DNA of 17,766 nt from Candidatus Woesearchaeota archaeon (GTDB lineage: Archaea > Nanobdellota > Nanobdellia > Woesearchaeales > DSVV01): assembly GCA_016205905.1 (NCBI GenBank), contig JACQSP010000087.1:1-17766 (forward strand). Reading direction: 5' to 3'. Made by a program: the position numbers and the translations under genes. Shown one piece after another: positions 1-7,645 of this stretch; position 1 is the stretch's first letter; every line of letters begins with the position of its first letter. The notes beneath the pieces are model-generated. The model was given only the letters and a program-made list of their open reading frames with translations. It was not told the DNA's origin and ran no database searches.

Positions 1-85
1 CTAAAAGTGATTAATTTTCGTACAAATTAATCACTTTTGTATATACAAAAGTGCAAAATAATGTTCGATTATTTTGCACTTTTAG
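1..85. repeat. Two tandem perfect hairpins with nested palindromes
   Basis: Hairpin 1 pairs 3-17 with 24-38 (15 bp, 6-nt loop). Hairpin 2 pairs 47-62 with 68-83 (16 bp, 5-nt loop). Both stems end in the same AAAAGTG/CACTTTT arms, so the block is also an outer inverted repeat (1-9 with 77-85) around a 22-bp palindrome at 32-53. Hairpin 2 covers the stop codon and last codons of the nucleoside phosphorylase gene. It may act as a transcription terminator or mRNA 3'-end stabiliser for that minus-strand gene. The window edge hides whatever lies to the left. Confidence 0.75.
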
Positions 86-1091
86 TATACAACTCCAGCA
101 TTGCACTCAACCCAATATCTATGCACTTTTCAACTTGAGGCTTATAATCTGCCAAGAATGTTCCTTTCGGCCTGTTTGCGATAATAGGGCATATTGTTCC
201 AATTTTATACTTCATTTGTGCGCCTAAATGAAATAAAAGGCTGGATTCCATTTCAAAGTTAGTAACGACTAAACTGTTTTCGCTCATACCTGCTTCTTTA
301 TTTATTTCTGCTGCTTCTCCTAAAGAAATTATTCTGTTGCCATTTATGCACAATGCAGCTAAATATTCCTGTAATCTTGGAACTGTTATTGGTAAACCTG
401 GAATTTCCCTTCCCTGCGGACCAAAGAATCCAGATGCAGATGCAGTAATGCCAACAGCATATCTTACATCCTGCTTTTGCGCATGTTTTATCAATGCATC
501 AACTACTTCAGGTGTTGCTTTTGATGCATATGGATGGATTTTTCCCCTAAACCTGCATTCAAGAGGTGTTGCAGCAGTTATAATATGATATGCCTGTGTT
601 TCAATATTCAAAACAGTTTCATCAGCAGCAGGCACGTCGTAAAACAAGCCAGTGTTATCTAAACCCAAAGCATAAGATGATATTGCCAATGCTCCGCATT
701 CAATATCTCTTTGTGGACCTCCAGATGTGCCTAATCTTATAATAGTTAATGGCAACGCATCTGCTCTTCGAGTTCTTGTTTCAAGATCAAACTCATTTAA
801 TCCAAACGCTTCAATGAGCGCAATTTCATTGTTATCAGTGCCAATTCCTGTGGACATCACTGTTACAGGCATTCCTTGATAAGTTCCTGTTCTTGTAACA
901 AATTCTCTGTTTTGCACCATATATTCGACAGTGTCAAACCCCATAGCAACCAAATCAGCTCGCTTAGGATCACCGACTACAAATATTTGCCTGGCAAGTT
1001 GCTCTGGCCTTAAGCCAAGATGATAAATTATATTTCTTTTTTCTGTATCTTTTACTACAATTAATTCAGAATCTTTTACTGGCTCAGTCAT
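69..1091 (-). CDS. Nucleoside phosphorylase (uridine/purine phosphorylase superfamily)
   Basis: This 340-residue protein should cleave a nucleoside with phosphate to give the free base and ribose-1-phosphate, a cytoplasmic salvage reaction. Landmarks of the NP-I family are visible: GDPKRA at 40-45 (phosphate site), STGIGTDN at 80-87, GTSGG at 121-125, a FFGPQGRE segment at 222-229 and FEMESS at 279-284 (ribose site). The GPQGR segment resembles uridine phosphorylases, so uridine is a reasonable first guess, but the substrate is not proven. It is longer than the usual bacterial enzyme of about 250 residues. The ATG at 1091 is preceded by a strong Shine-Dalgarno GAGGTG (1102-1097) with a 5-nt gap. 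It lies downstream of ileS on the same strand, separated by the inverted-repeat element at 1132-1294. Its last codons are inside a hairpin. Confidence 0.9.
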   Translation of the reverse strand: MTEPVKDSELIVVKDTEKRNIIYHLGLRPEQLARQIFVVGDPKRADLVAMGFDTVEYMVQNREFVTRTGTYQGMPVTVMSTGIGTDNNEIALIEAFGLNEFDLETRTRRADALPLTIIRLGTSGGPQRDIECGALAISSYALGLDNTGLFYDVPAADETVLNIETQAYHIITAATPLECRFRGKIHPYASKATPEVVDALIKHAQKQDVRYAVGITASASGFFGPQGREIPGLPITVPRLQEYLAALCINGNRIISLGEAAEINKEAGMSENSLVVTNFEMESSLLFHLGAQMKYKIGTICPIIANRPKGTFLADYKPQVEKCIDIGLSAMLELYTKSAK

Positions 1092-1096
1092 CTTAG

Positions 1097-1102
1097 CACC
1101 TC
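1097..1102 (-). promoter_or_regulatory. Shine-Dalgarno site of the nucleoside phosphorylase
   Basis: GAGGTG on the minus strand, 5 nt ahead of the ATG at 1091. It supports this start and shows that the gene is translated from a leadered mRNA, unlike ileS. Confidence 0.75.
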
Positions 1103-1131
1103 GCTATAATTTCAAATCGCTTTCGAGTTGT

Positions 1132-1294
1132 CAGTTGTCATATCAGGTTTCAGTTGTCAGGTGTCAGTTGTCAGAGGGTACGACGTTATTTGTTTTTTTC
1201 ATTGTTTTGTTTTCCTATGAAAAATAAATAACACAATGAACAACAAATAGTCACTCTTTTCCTCTGACAACTGACCACTGAAACCTGACAACTG
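1132..1294. repeat. Word-array inverted repeat, element A (GTTGTCAG words)
   Basis: The left arm (1132-1177) is a run of 6-8 nt words of the GTTGTCAG / GTTTCAG type. The right arm (1261-1294) is its complement, with 15 perfect base pairs between 1163-1177 and 1261-1275 and further matches outward. The inner part (1178-1260) also pairs, through TATTTGTT/AACAAATA and TTCATTG/CAATGAA. The left arm runs into the core GGTACGACGTTAT at 1177-1189, which recurs with one change in element C at 9649-9661. The element lies between the 3' end of ileS and the start of the nucleoside phosphorylase gene. I see no ORF and no transposase in it. Confidence 0.8.
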
Positions 1295-1304
1295 TTTATA
1301 CGAA

Positions 1305-4300
1305 CTACACTCTCTCCAAACTTATCTCAATATTCTTTCCTTTTACTTTTTCGCTTTCTTTGTGCTGGAATTCTTTCTTTTCCTGCCCAGAATATTCTCC
1401 CAGGTATAATTCTTTTACACCGCATTTTTCCTGAATCTCTTTTTCAAACGGCTCAATCATTTCAGTTAATTCAGTATCAATGTTTATGCACAGCCTAATG
1501 AAATCCTTTTTCTCAAGCCCTGCTTTCTTTCTTAATGCCTGTATTCTTCTCATTATGTCTCTTGCGTATCCTTCTGCTTCTAATTCTTTTGTTCTTATTA
1601 AGTTAATGTACACACACCCATTCTTAAATTCGCTCTCGACAAACTCTTTAGGCACATCTTTCTCGACAATAATGTCCTCTTTTGTCAGCACAAACTTTTT
1701 GTCGCCAGATGCATAAATATACTCGCCTTTCTCTAATTTTCTCAAAATAGAATTTTCATTTTGCTGCATCAGATGCGCAACTATAACAGGGACATCATTC
1801 TTGTATTTTGTTTTTATTGAATTATAGTTTGGCTTTATTTTAACTTTAACTTTGTCGAATTTATCTGCAATAATTATTGATTTAACATTTGTCTGTGTCT
1901 TTATTATTTCTTCCATTTCCTTTATTCCGACTTTAGTATCTTTATCAGTTGTGATTATTACTGCTTCCAATAACGGCCATCTTACACCAAGCTGCGATTT
2001 TTCTCTCGCAGACAAGATTGCTTGAATTACATTCTTGCCAATCTCAAAATTTGCCTCAAGCTGTGTGTTTATCATTGACTCATCTGCTTTTGGCCATTTG
2101 GTTAAGTGTATGCTTTCTTCCTTCAGTTCTTCCTGTAGCTCTTGTAGTTCTTTTTGGAAGCCAACCTCTTCTTTTAGATTAAGATATATTTTTTCAGTCA
2201 GTAATGGACAAATAGGGGCGAGCAATTTTATTGTTCCGAGCAGCACTTCAAACATTGCTGCTAAAACTATTTCCTTTTCTTCCTGAGTGCCCATGCTTGC
2301 TTTATCTCTGACAAGCTGGACATATGTTCTTGACAATTCAAGATATAATCCTTCTATTTTCCATGTTATTTCGTCAAGCAAATAGTTTTCATAAAGCTCA
2401 GAAACTTTTTTTATGGTTGAATTTAATTTTGACAAGATATATTCTTCAGCAGATGAAAGCTTTTTCTTGTTTAGATTAGCAATGGAAATAAAGGCAGTAT
2501 TAGGGTTTTTGGGCATATCACTGCTTTTAGTTATATCGCTGTTTTTCTTTAAGTCAATTATAAACTTCTGCAGGTTCCATAATATGCTTATTGTTCTGAA
2601 CTTGACTTTCATGTCTTCAAAATTATAGTTGATGTCCACGCCTGGTTTTGCGCCGCCTATCATATAATATCTGAATATTTCGCTTCCGTATTCGTCAATG
2701 ACTTCTTTTGGCAGGATATAATTGCCCAAGCTTTTTGACATCTTTCTGCCTTGCGCATCATTAATAAATCCATGCATGTAGACTGCTTTATAGCTTGGGG
2801 TTTCCATACTAATCATTGATGCAACAAACAATAAATTAAACCATCCTCTGATTTGATCAATGCCTTCAAGAATAAATTCTGCAGGGAACATTTCTTTGAA
2901 AAGGTCTTGTCTGGCAGGATAATAAAGGCATGCCCAGGAACTTACACCGGCGTCGATCCATACGTCAAGAATGTCAGGCTCTCTGATCATTGTACCATTT
3001 AATGTGTTCGTTGTTTCTTTTGATGTATTCGTTATTTCTTTTGATGTGCTTTTTGTTCCTTTTGATGTTTTCGTTGTTTCTTTTGATGAGGTGATTATTT
3101 CTTTATGGTTTTCTGCGCACTTCTCGCATTTGAATGTTACATTATCAATAACTGGCTTATGCAAATCATTTGGCATATTTTCCTTGCCAACATATTTTTC
3201 AAGCTCTTTTAATGAGCCGATTACAATATAATGCCCGCAGTTTTTATTATCACATTTCCAGATTGGAAGAGGCGTGCCCCAATAACGCTGTCTTGTGATT
3301 CCATTATCTCTGAGATTAGACAGCCATGAATCAAATGTTTTTGTTCCTGCAAACTCAGGGATCCACTTAATATTTTTGTTCAGCTCCCTCATTGTTTCTT
3401 TCAGGTCTTCTGTTTTAAAGAACCATTGCTCTGTTGCTCTGAAAATAACCGGCTCTTTGCATCTCCAGCAATGCGCATAATCATGTGTAACTTCTGTTTC
3501 TGCTATCAGGCAGCCTTCCTTGTCGAGAGCTTCAATGAACATCTTATCGTCTTTTTTAGCTGTCAAACCACCAAATTGTTTCATCTCTTTAGGGAATATT
3601 CCGTGCTCTGTGAGATTGTTGAATGGTGGTATTTTATTTCTGTGCCCTATTTCATAATCTTCTGGGCCGCAGCCAGGCGCCATGTGTACTAGACCAGTTC
3701 CTGCGCTTAGGTCAACATATTCCTCGCTCAATACAACAGAAAAAGTTTTGTCATGTTTCTCGTCGAGCTCTTTGTAAATAGGCACTAAATCATAAAAAGG
3801 ATGCCTGTATTTTACTCCTTCTAATTTGTCGCCTTTAAATTCCTCAATAATTTCTAATTTTTGGTTGCATACTGCCATCATAAATGGAGCTGCTAAGCCT
3901 TTTGCTACAATCCATATTTCTTCTTTCTCCTTTTCATTATTATCTTTGTTGTTTTTCTGCCCTTCTGTTTTATTTTGTGTTTTGTCCTCTTTTTGATTAT
4001 TTTCTTTCTTGTCTTTTGCCTTATCCTTTGCCCTCGCTCTTACTTTAACATATTCCAATTCAGGATTAACCATGACGCCTAAATTAAAAGGAATTGTCCA
4101 AGGTGTTGTTGTCCATACAATAAGGTATTCGTTTTCTGCTCCGATTATTTTGAATTTTAAGAAGATTGAATTTTCAGTAACGCTTTTGTATTCTAACTCG
4201 TGTTTTGCCAGTGCTGTGCCGCAGTGAGCGCACCAATGCATTGTTTTTTCTCCTCTGTACAATCTTTTGTTCTCATGCGCTTTTTTTATGATCCACCAGC

Positions 4301-4934
4301 AGCTTTCAATATATACAGGAGCGATTGTGTAATAAGCATTTTCAAAATCCATCCATACACCTAGTCTTTTGAAATCCTCATTCATTAATTTCATATTATT
4401 TATTGAGAACTCTTTGCATCTGTTCACGAATTTTCCCATTCCGTAATTTAGGATTTCATCTTTGTTTTTCAGTTTAAGCTCTTTTTGGACAGCATTCTCT
4501 GTTGGCATACCATGCATATCATATCCTGCCCTGTCCCAAACATTTAAGCCTTTCATTCTTTTGTATCTAAGAACCATGTCTTTCAAAGATTTATTCCACG
4601 CTGTGCCTAAATGAACCCTTCCAGAAGTATAAGGCGGGCCATCTAAGAAATAAAATCGTTTATTTTTCTTGTTCTTTTCTTTTGCTTTTTCGTAGATTTT
4701 GTTCTTTTTCCAGTATTCAAGGATTTCTTTTTCTATTTGGATGAATAGCTGATTCTGTGAAAGTTGAGGTGTCTGTGAAGGTTGAGTTGGTTGTGAAGGC
4801 TGTTGTGATTGCGAAAACTGTTGCGGTTGTGAGCATTGTTGTGATTGTGAAAGCTGCTGCGGTTCTGAATTTTGTGTTTTGTTTTGCATTTTATCTTGCA
4901 TTTTATTTTGTGTTTGAATAGGTATATTCGGCAT
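1305..4934 (-). CDS. ileS: Isoleucyl-tRNA synthetase
   Basis: This class I synthetase charges tRNA-Ile. Numbered from the ATG at 4934 (1209 residues), it has the HIGH-type motif HLGT at 108-111, zinc-type Cys pairs (CAHC 235-238, CWRC 489-492, C561/C566 with C603/C606), the CP1 editing domain (TTTPWTIPFN 275-284 and the GTGLVHMAPG region near 412), WIDAG at 659-663 and KMSKS at 731-735, then a long anticodon-binding C-terminus. It is longer than typical IleRS because of a Gln/Ser-rich N-terminal extension (about 6-63), a Lys/Asn/Glu-rich insert (about 299-339) inside the editing domain, and a Thr/Ser/Lys repeat insert (about 613-648). The frame also opens at a TTG at 4940. A TATA box centred 26 bp upstream of 4934 favours the ATG there and a leaderless mRNA. 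Confidence 0.95.
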   Translation of the reverse strand: MPNIPIQTQNKMQDKMQNKTQNSEPQQLSQSQQCSQPQQFSQSQQPSQPTQPSQTPQLSQNQLFIQIEKEILEYWKKNKIYEKAKEKNKKNKRFYFLDGPPYTSGRVHLGTAWNKSLKDMVLRYKRMKGLNVWDRAGYDMHGMPTENAVQKELKLKNKDEILNYGMGKFVNRCKEFSINNMKLMNEDFKRLGVWMDFENAYYTIAPVYIESCWWIIKKAHENKRLYRGEKTMHWCAHCGTALAKHELEYKSVTENSIFLKFKIIGAENEYLIVWTTTPWTIPFNLGVMVNPELEYVKVRARAKDKAKDKKENNQKEDKTQNKTEGQKNNKDNNEKEKEEIWIVAKGLAAPFMMAVCNQKLEIIEEFKGDKLEGVKYRHPFYDLVPIYKELDEKHDKTFSVVLSEEYVDLSAGTGLVHMAPGCGPEDYEIGHRNKIPPFNNLTEHGIFPKEMKQFGGLTAKKDDKMFIEALDKEGCLIAETEVTHDYAHCWRCKEPVIFRATEQWFFKTEDLKETMRELNKNIKWIPEFAGTKTFDSWLSNLRDNGITRQRYWGTPLPIWKCDNKNCGHYIVIGSLKELEKYVGKENMPNDLHKPVIDNVTFKCEKCAENHKEIITSSKETTKTSKGTKSTSKEITNTSKETTNTLNGTMIREPDILDVWIDAGVSSWACLYYPARQDLFKEMFPAEFILEGIDQIRGWFNLLFVASMISMETPSYKAVYMHGFINDAQGRKMSKSLGNYILPKEVIDEYGSEIFRYYMIGGAKPGVDINYNFEDMKVKFRTISILWNLQKFIIDLKKNSDITKSSDMPKNPNTAFISIANLNKKKLSSAEEYILSKLNSTIKKVSELYENYLLDEITWKIEGLYLELSRTYVQLVRDKASMGTQEEKEIVLAAMFEVLLGTIKLLAPICPLLTEKIYLNLKEEVGFQKELQELQEELKEESIHLTKWPKADESMINTQLEANFEIGKNVIQAILSAREKSQLGVRWPLLEAVIITTDKDTKVGIKEMEEIIKTQTNVKSIIIADKFDKVKVKIKPNYNSIKTKYKNDVPVIVAHLMQQNENSILRKLEKGEYIYASGDKKFVLTKEDIIVEKDVPKEFVESEFKNGCVYINLIRTKELEAEGYARDIMRRIQALRKKAGLEKKDFIRLCINIDTELTEMIEPFEKEIQEKCGVKELYLGEYSGQEKKEFQHKESEKVKGKNIEISLERV
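2991..3098 (-). repeat. In-frame tandem repeat in ileS (TSKET-type units)
   Basis: Degenerate 15-24 nt units on the plus strand, built round TTTCTTTTGATG, encode repeated Thr-Ser-Lys-Glu/Gly-Thr peptides. They sit right after the zinc knuckle CEKC and before the conserved REPDILDVWIDAG segment. The frame is kept, so this looks like a tolerated surface-loop expansion. Confidence 0.7.
3918..4040 (-). repeat. Low-complexity Lys/Asn/Glu insert in ileS
   Basis: About 41 residues, mostly K, N, E, D and Q, interrupt the editing domain between VKVRA and EIWIVAKG. It looks like a hydrophilic loop expansion inside otherwise conserved IleRS sequence. The unit structure is weaker than in the repeat at 2991-3098. 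Confidence 0.55.
4746..4919 (-). repeat. Gln/Ser-rich N-terminal repeat extension of ileS
   Basis: About 58 codons made of short units such as QNKMQDKMQNK and SQSQQ/SQPQQ precede the conserved IleRS start (IEKEILEYWKKNKIYEK). The DNA shows matching short repeats of the TTGTGATTGTGAAAG type. The region is probably disordered. It may be mutable by slippage. Confidence 0.65.
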
Positions 4935-4952
4935 TCTCAAATGTAGTTAATA

Positions 4953-4965
4953 TATTATATATAAA
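4953..4965 (-). promoter_or_regulatory. TATA box of ileS
   Basis: On the minus strand this reads TTTATATATAATA. Its centre is about 26 bp ahead of the ATG at 4934, the usual archaeal spacing to a transcription start, which implies a leaderless mRNA starting at or near that ATG. The rest of 4941-5131 shows only a weak CAGGG/CCCTG inverted pair (5068-5072 and 5085-5089) and no gene. Confidence 0.65.
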
Positions 4966-5131
4966 CATTATTGTTTGAAAGTTGTTATTTGACCATAATT
5001 ATGAGAAATAACATACTCTAAAAATATTCTTAGAAATTTCTTTAAAAGGTTAGGAAACTTAGAACTGCAGGGGATTTCAACATACCCTGAAAGTATACGG
5101 AGTAATTATAAGTGATTGACTAGATAAAAAA

Positions 5132-5836
5132 TTAATGATTTCTTTTCATATAAGCTTGTGGTGTATGGTAGCTAATCAAATCGATATATTCAGAAAAACG
5201 CATGTAAACATATTCTAAATCTGGACCATTTTGTTCTATTCCTGGCATACTTACCCCCACAAAAGCAACAGGTTGAGATACATAATTTGTAGAAATTATT
5301 GCTTCCCTCCCAACGCTATGTTCCAGTGACTTTATTGATTTTTGTATTAATATGTGAGGCTGACTACTAAAAATTTTAGTTAAATCATCATCTATACTTT
5401 GTTCTTTACGAAAAGTTTGGGTAATACTTATAGAACTAGAAGAGTTAGGGGGATATTGCCGATCGGTATATGTTGCAAAATACTTTAAATTATTCTTCAA
5501 CTTACCTTTTGCATGTGGAAAATAAACAAATGTATACCCCTCACATATAACAAACTCTTCAGTTCGACAATTTTCTAAAACAGGTACTTTAACTTTTGAG
5601 GAATACAACCATCCAAAAAAACATAAGGCACGAAGATTTTGTGTTAAACCTAATGCTTCAATTCCCGTCAACTGATCCTCAAAACTATACCAAAATATCC
5701 CTCTTCTGTGTTTTGCCATTATCATTCTTATTAGCTCATCAACTATGATTTCTGATTTAGTTTGAGCTAACTCTAATGCAAGCCCTTTCCTTTCTGTTTG
5801 AGAACAAGTTCTAAGTTTATTTATTAGACCCCTCAT
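5132..5836 (-). CDS. Uncharacterised protein with HEAT-like N-terminus
   Basis: I do not recognise this protein as a named family. The first 80 residues or so are helical, with a HEAT-like pattern (LALELAQTKSEIIVDELIRM, then EDQLTGIEALGLTQNLRALCFF), which usually suggests a protein-protein interaction surface. The remainder is mixed, with a Ser-rich stretch (PPNSSSSISI) and no catalytic motif I can name. There is no signal peptide or membrane segment. The frame opens at 5845, but a TATA box at 5861-5868 lies too close to that ATG. The ATG at 5836, about 29 bp from the TATA centre, fits better (234 residues). The gene follows the STAS-like gene by some 90 bp on the same strand but has its own promoter, so linkage to the signalling genes is by position only. 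Confidence 0.75.
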   Translation of the reverse strand: MRGLINKLRTCSQTERKGLALELAQTKSEIIVDELIRMIMAKHRRGIFWYSFEDQLTGIEALGLTQNLRALCFFGWLYSSKVKVPVLENCRTEEFVICEGYTFVYFPHAKGKLKNNLKYFATYTDRQYPPNSSSSISITQTFRKEQSIDDDLTKIFSSQPHILIQKSIKSLEHSVGREAIISTNYVSQPVAFVGVSMPGIEQNGPDLEYVYMRFSEYIDLISYHTPQAYMKRNH

Positions 5837-5860
5837 AATTAACATAGAAATCTAAATAGG

Positions 5861-5868
5861 TTTATAAA
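5861..5868 (-). promoter_or_regulatory. TATA box of the HEAT-like gene
   Basis: TTTATAAA motif in the 84-bp gap after the STAS-like gene, about 29 bp from the ATG at 5836. It suggests the HEAT-like gene can be transcribed independently of the ATPase-STAS pair. Confidence 0.5.
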
Positions 5869-5929
5869 GACAATGAATCTTTAATGAAAACTATTTATTG
5901 AATCAACATATAATAAGGAAACAACAACA

Positions 5930-6220
5930 TCAGTCCATCTCCTGCATATATTCTACAACTATATTTATTATCTTTTTAATTGTTTCATCGCAATTCTTAA
6001 AATAAATTTTGTCAAGTATATCTACACCAAATTTTCTGATGATATCACTAATGAGGGCATGCACAAAGGATTGTGTAGCTGAGTTAACACCCTCAAAATC
6101 TAAAGTTACCTCTTCTCCTTTTTCTATTGCGGGGATTATTTTTTTGATTCGGATATCCCTTGCTATATCTTTATTTTCTGCAAAATTTCCCACTAATTTG
6201 AATAATTTTATTGAGTTCAT
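5930..6220 (-). CDS. STAS-like DUF4325 domain protein
   Basis: This 96-residue single-domain protein matches the DUF4325 (STAS-like) pattern: an N-terminal strand (IKLFKLVGNFAENKDIARDI), a central VTLDFEGV strand at about 38-45, then the SATQSFVHALISDIIRKFG segment at about 47-65, where STAS partners normally carry their phosphorylatable Ser/Thr. In bacterial partner switches a STAS protein binds and is phosphorylated by a GHKL kinase. Here the start codon overlaps the stop of the GHKL gene by 4 nt (ATGA), so the two are translationally coupled and very probably interact. Neither an anti-sigma target nor a sigma factor is expected in an archaeon, so the output is unknown. Confidence 0.8.
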   Translation of the reverse strand: MNSIKLFKLVGNFAENKDIARDIRIKKIIPAIEKGEEVTLDFEGVNSATQSFVHALISDIIRKFGVDILDKIYFKNCDETIKKIINIVVEYMQEMD

Positions 6221-7182
6221 ATGAATCTTGCTCGTCGTCTATATCGTTCTTTTTTCCTTTCTCTTACTGTTTTAATGTATGTTTCTTGAATTAAATCCAA
6301 TAATAATGAAAATTCTTTGGTTGCATCTAAGGAGATATCAACTCCAACAACAGTGCCTTTCCAATAGGGATAATCTTCTCCTTTGGAATGCCGATCTTTA
6401 AAGGGATCCCCATGTAGTTCAATATGTTTGCCTGAAGTGCTTTTTAATAATTTATACATGGCATCTCCGCTATAAATCATAAAAAAATCTCTGTTTACTT
6501 TTGCAATTGACCTTATAAAAAACAAACCTGCTCCTGCATTAAATTCAGTGCCACCTTCTCGCCGTGTTGTTCCAGTTATGCCCGGCATAAGCGCTAGTCT
6601 AATTGCTTCTAAATGGGTTTTTGTATTATAAGCATTATTTATCGTGGCTTTGATACCAACACCAGTATCTGCAATACCAATTCTAATTGTGTTGCTTTTT
6701 TTGTAATATTGAGCGCATAAAACAGCGCTATATTCTGATTGAGAATGTTCAAGTACATTTCTAACTAATTCGCTTACAATATATCTAATTGGCTCTGCTT
6801 GTTTAGGCTCTAAATGAAGCAATGGTATCATTTCTGTAATAAACTTTGTCAGCTCATTAGAATTAGTTATTTGTGTCAGTGGTACAAATCTACCAGCAGG
6901 CTCATGCTCTGTTATTTCAATATCTGACTTAATATTTAGGAATTTAAAGAGGTTCATTCTTTCCATGTAATGCTTTGATGCTGCTTCAAGTTTTTCACAG
7001 TGAATATTTGAGGTTTTAATGGTTAGTGCGAGCGCAGCAATCATAGATAAAACAACAGGATGCACTGAAATCCATCTTTTATTAGCAGTTATCTCTAGTT
7101 TGTTAGGAGCAGAACTATTAAACGCTCTTAAAAACGGATTAATATTACCTAAAAAGGCACTATTTGGTAAATGAAGTTTCAT
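6217..7182 (-). CDS. GHKL-family ATP-binding protein (histidine-kinase-like ATPase)
   Basis: This 321-residue protein has the Bergerat ATP fold: N box YIVSELVRNVLEHS at about 134-147 (E138, N142, H145), G1 box DTGVGI at 172-177 and G2 box NAGAGLFFI at 215-223. The N-terminal 120 residues form a separate domain (WISVHPVVLSMIAALALT at about 37-54) that I cannot name. There is no DHp histidine helix and no membrane segment, so it is not a classical sensor kinase. It resembles the cytoplasmic ATPases of partner-switch modules, which act as Ser/Thr kinases on STAS proteins. The C-terminus is strongly basic (RERKKERYRRRARF), which could contact nucleic acid. It is first in the minus-strand operon, faces the receiver operon across a 483-bp gap, and overlaps the STAS-like gene. 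Confidence 0.85.
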   Translation of the reverse strand: MKLHLPNSAFLGNINPFLRAFNSSAPNKLEITANKRWISVHPVVLSMIAALALTIKTSNIHCEKLEAASKHYMERMNLFKFLNIKSDIEITEHEPAGRFVPLTQITNSNELTKFITEMIPLLHLEPKQAEPIRYIVSELVRNVLEHSQSEYSAVLCAQYYKKSNTIRIGIADTGVGIKATINNAYNTKTHLEAIRLALMPGITGTTRREGGTEFNAGAGLFFIRSIAKVNRDFFMIYSGDAMYKLLKSTSGKHIELHGDPFKDRHSKGEDYPYWKGTVVGVDISLDATKEFSLLLDLIQETYIKTVRERKKERYRRRARFI

Positions 7183-7201
7183 TTTATACTTGGAATAGTA
7201 G

Positions 7202-7403
7202 GTAATAAGTCTGCCTCCAATTTGTCAGCTTTGCTATTATATCTGTTTGTCGTTAGTCGTAGGTCGTTTGTCGTAAGCTGTTTGTCGTAGACATCATCCT
7301 ACAATGATTACATATGTCCATAGTTCGTTATACGACAGACGACTAACGACCCACGACAAACTCACTTATTGTTTTCGCCAAAGCTGACTGGCAGGCTTAT
7401 TAC
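7202..7403. repeat. Word-array inverted repeat, element B (GTCGTWN words)
   Basis: The outer arms pair GTAATAAGTCTGCC (7202-7215) with 7390-7403 (13 of 14) and GTCAGCTTTG (7224-7233) with 7379-7388 (10 of 10). The inner left arm (about 7247-7290) is a run of 7-nt words, GTCGTTA, GTCGTAG, GTCGTTT, GTCGTAA, GCTGTTT and GTCGTAG. The inner right arm (about 7323-7362) is their complement. The centre (7290-7302) contains ACATCATCCTACA, which resembles the ATCATCGTA part of element C. The left outer arm overlaps the probable promoter of the ATPase gene, so the right arm carries a mirror copy of that promoter. Confidence 0.8.
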
Positions 7404-7404
7404 A

Positions 7405-7487
7405 TACCGGGAATCAATACTTATTTATATACTTTCTCATTTTCCCGGGAATCCCGGTAAATATTTGTTTACACCTAAATCCCGGTA
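7405..7487. promoter_or_regulatory. Cluster of CCCGG-containing repeat sites (candidate operator)
   Basis: AATCCCGGTA occurs at 7450-7459 and again at 7478-7487. An inverted copy with one mismatch lies at 7405-7414 (TACCGGGAAT), and a perfect palindrome TTCCCGGGAA lies at 7442-7451. Such GC-rich words stand out in AT-rich intergenic DNA and lie between divergent operons, as expected for binding sites of a dimeric regulator. Confidence 0.55.
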
Positions 7488-7590
7488 GTTTTATGTTAAG
7501 ATTTTCTTATTTAACAAAGGGTATCATTAATAAAGTATCACACTTAAAAAATATGAAATTATCATTTCAAAGTAGTAAAAAAGCACAAAA

Positions 7591-7598
7591 TTTAAATA
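7591..7598 (+). promoter_or_regulatory. TATA-like box of the receiver operon
   Basis: TTTAAATA. About 26 bp downstream is position 7621, giving a leader of about 70 nt before the ATG at 7693. A leadered mRNA agrees with the G-rich ribosome-binding site there. Confidence 0.5.
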
Positions 7599-7616
7599 CT
7601 ACCTATATTCTTAAGT

Positions 7617-7645
7617 GTTATAAGGAGTTATAAACCAGTATAACT
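7617..7645. promoter_or_regulatory. Repeats around the receiver-operon transcription start
   Basis: GTTATAA occurs at 7617-7623 and 7627-7633, one helical turn apart. AGTTATA (7626-7632) and TATAACT (7639-7645) form a 7-bp inverted repeat with a 6-nt spacer. These overlap the predicted start of transcription, where a repressor would block initiation. Confidence 0.45.

Noticed and set aside
1132..1294. Insertion sequence or transposon
   Set aside because: There is no transposase ORF and no target-site duplication that I could recognise. The arms are internally repetitive, unlike IS ends.
3426..3692. Plus-strand ORFs within ileS
   Set aside because: They are antisense to conserved IleRS sequence, including zinc-finger and editing segments, and lack ribosome-binding sites.
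5068..5089. CAGGG/CCCTG pair as terminator or riboswitch upstream of ileS
   Set aside because: It has only 5-bp arms with a 12-nt loop and no T run. It lies upstream of the TATA box of a leaderless ileS, so it cannot be in the ileS leader.
6217..7182. Classical sensor histidine kinase for the receiver
   Set aside because: The GHKL fold is present, but no H-box helix, membrane segment or sensor domain is seen. The coupled STAS-like partner points to a partner-switch ATPase instead.
7247..7362. CRISPR-like array in the GTCGTWN repeats
   Set aside because: The units are only 7 nt, without unique spacers, and the two halves are complementary to each other. This is an inverted word array, not a repeat-spacer array. 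No cas gene is present.
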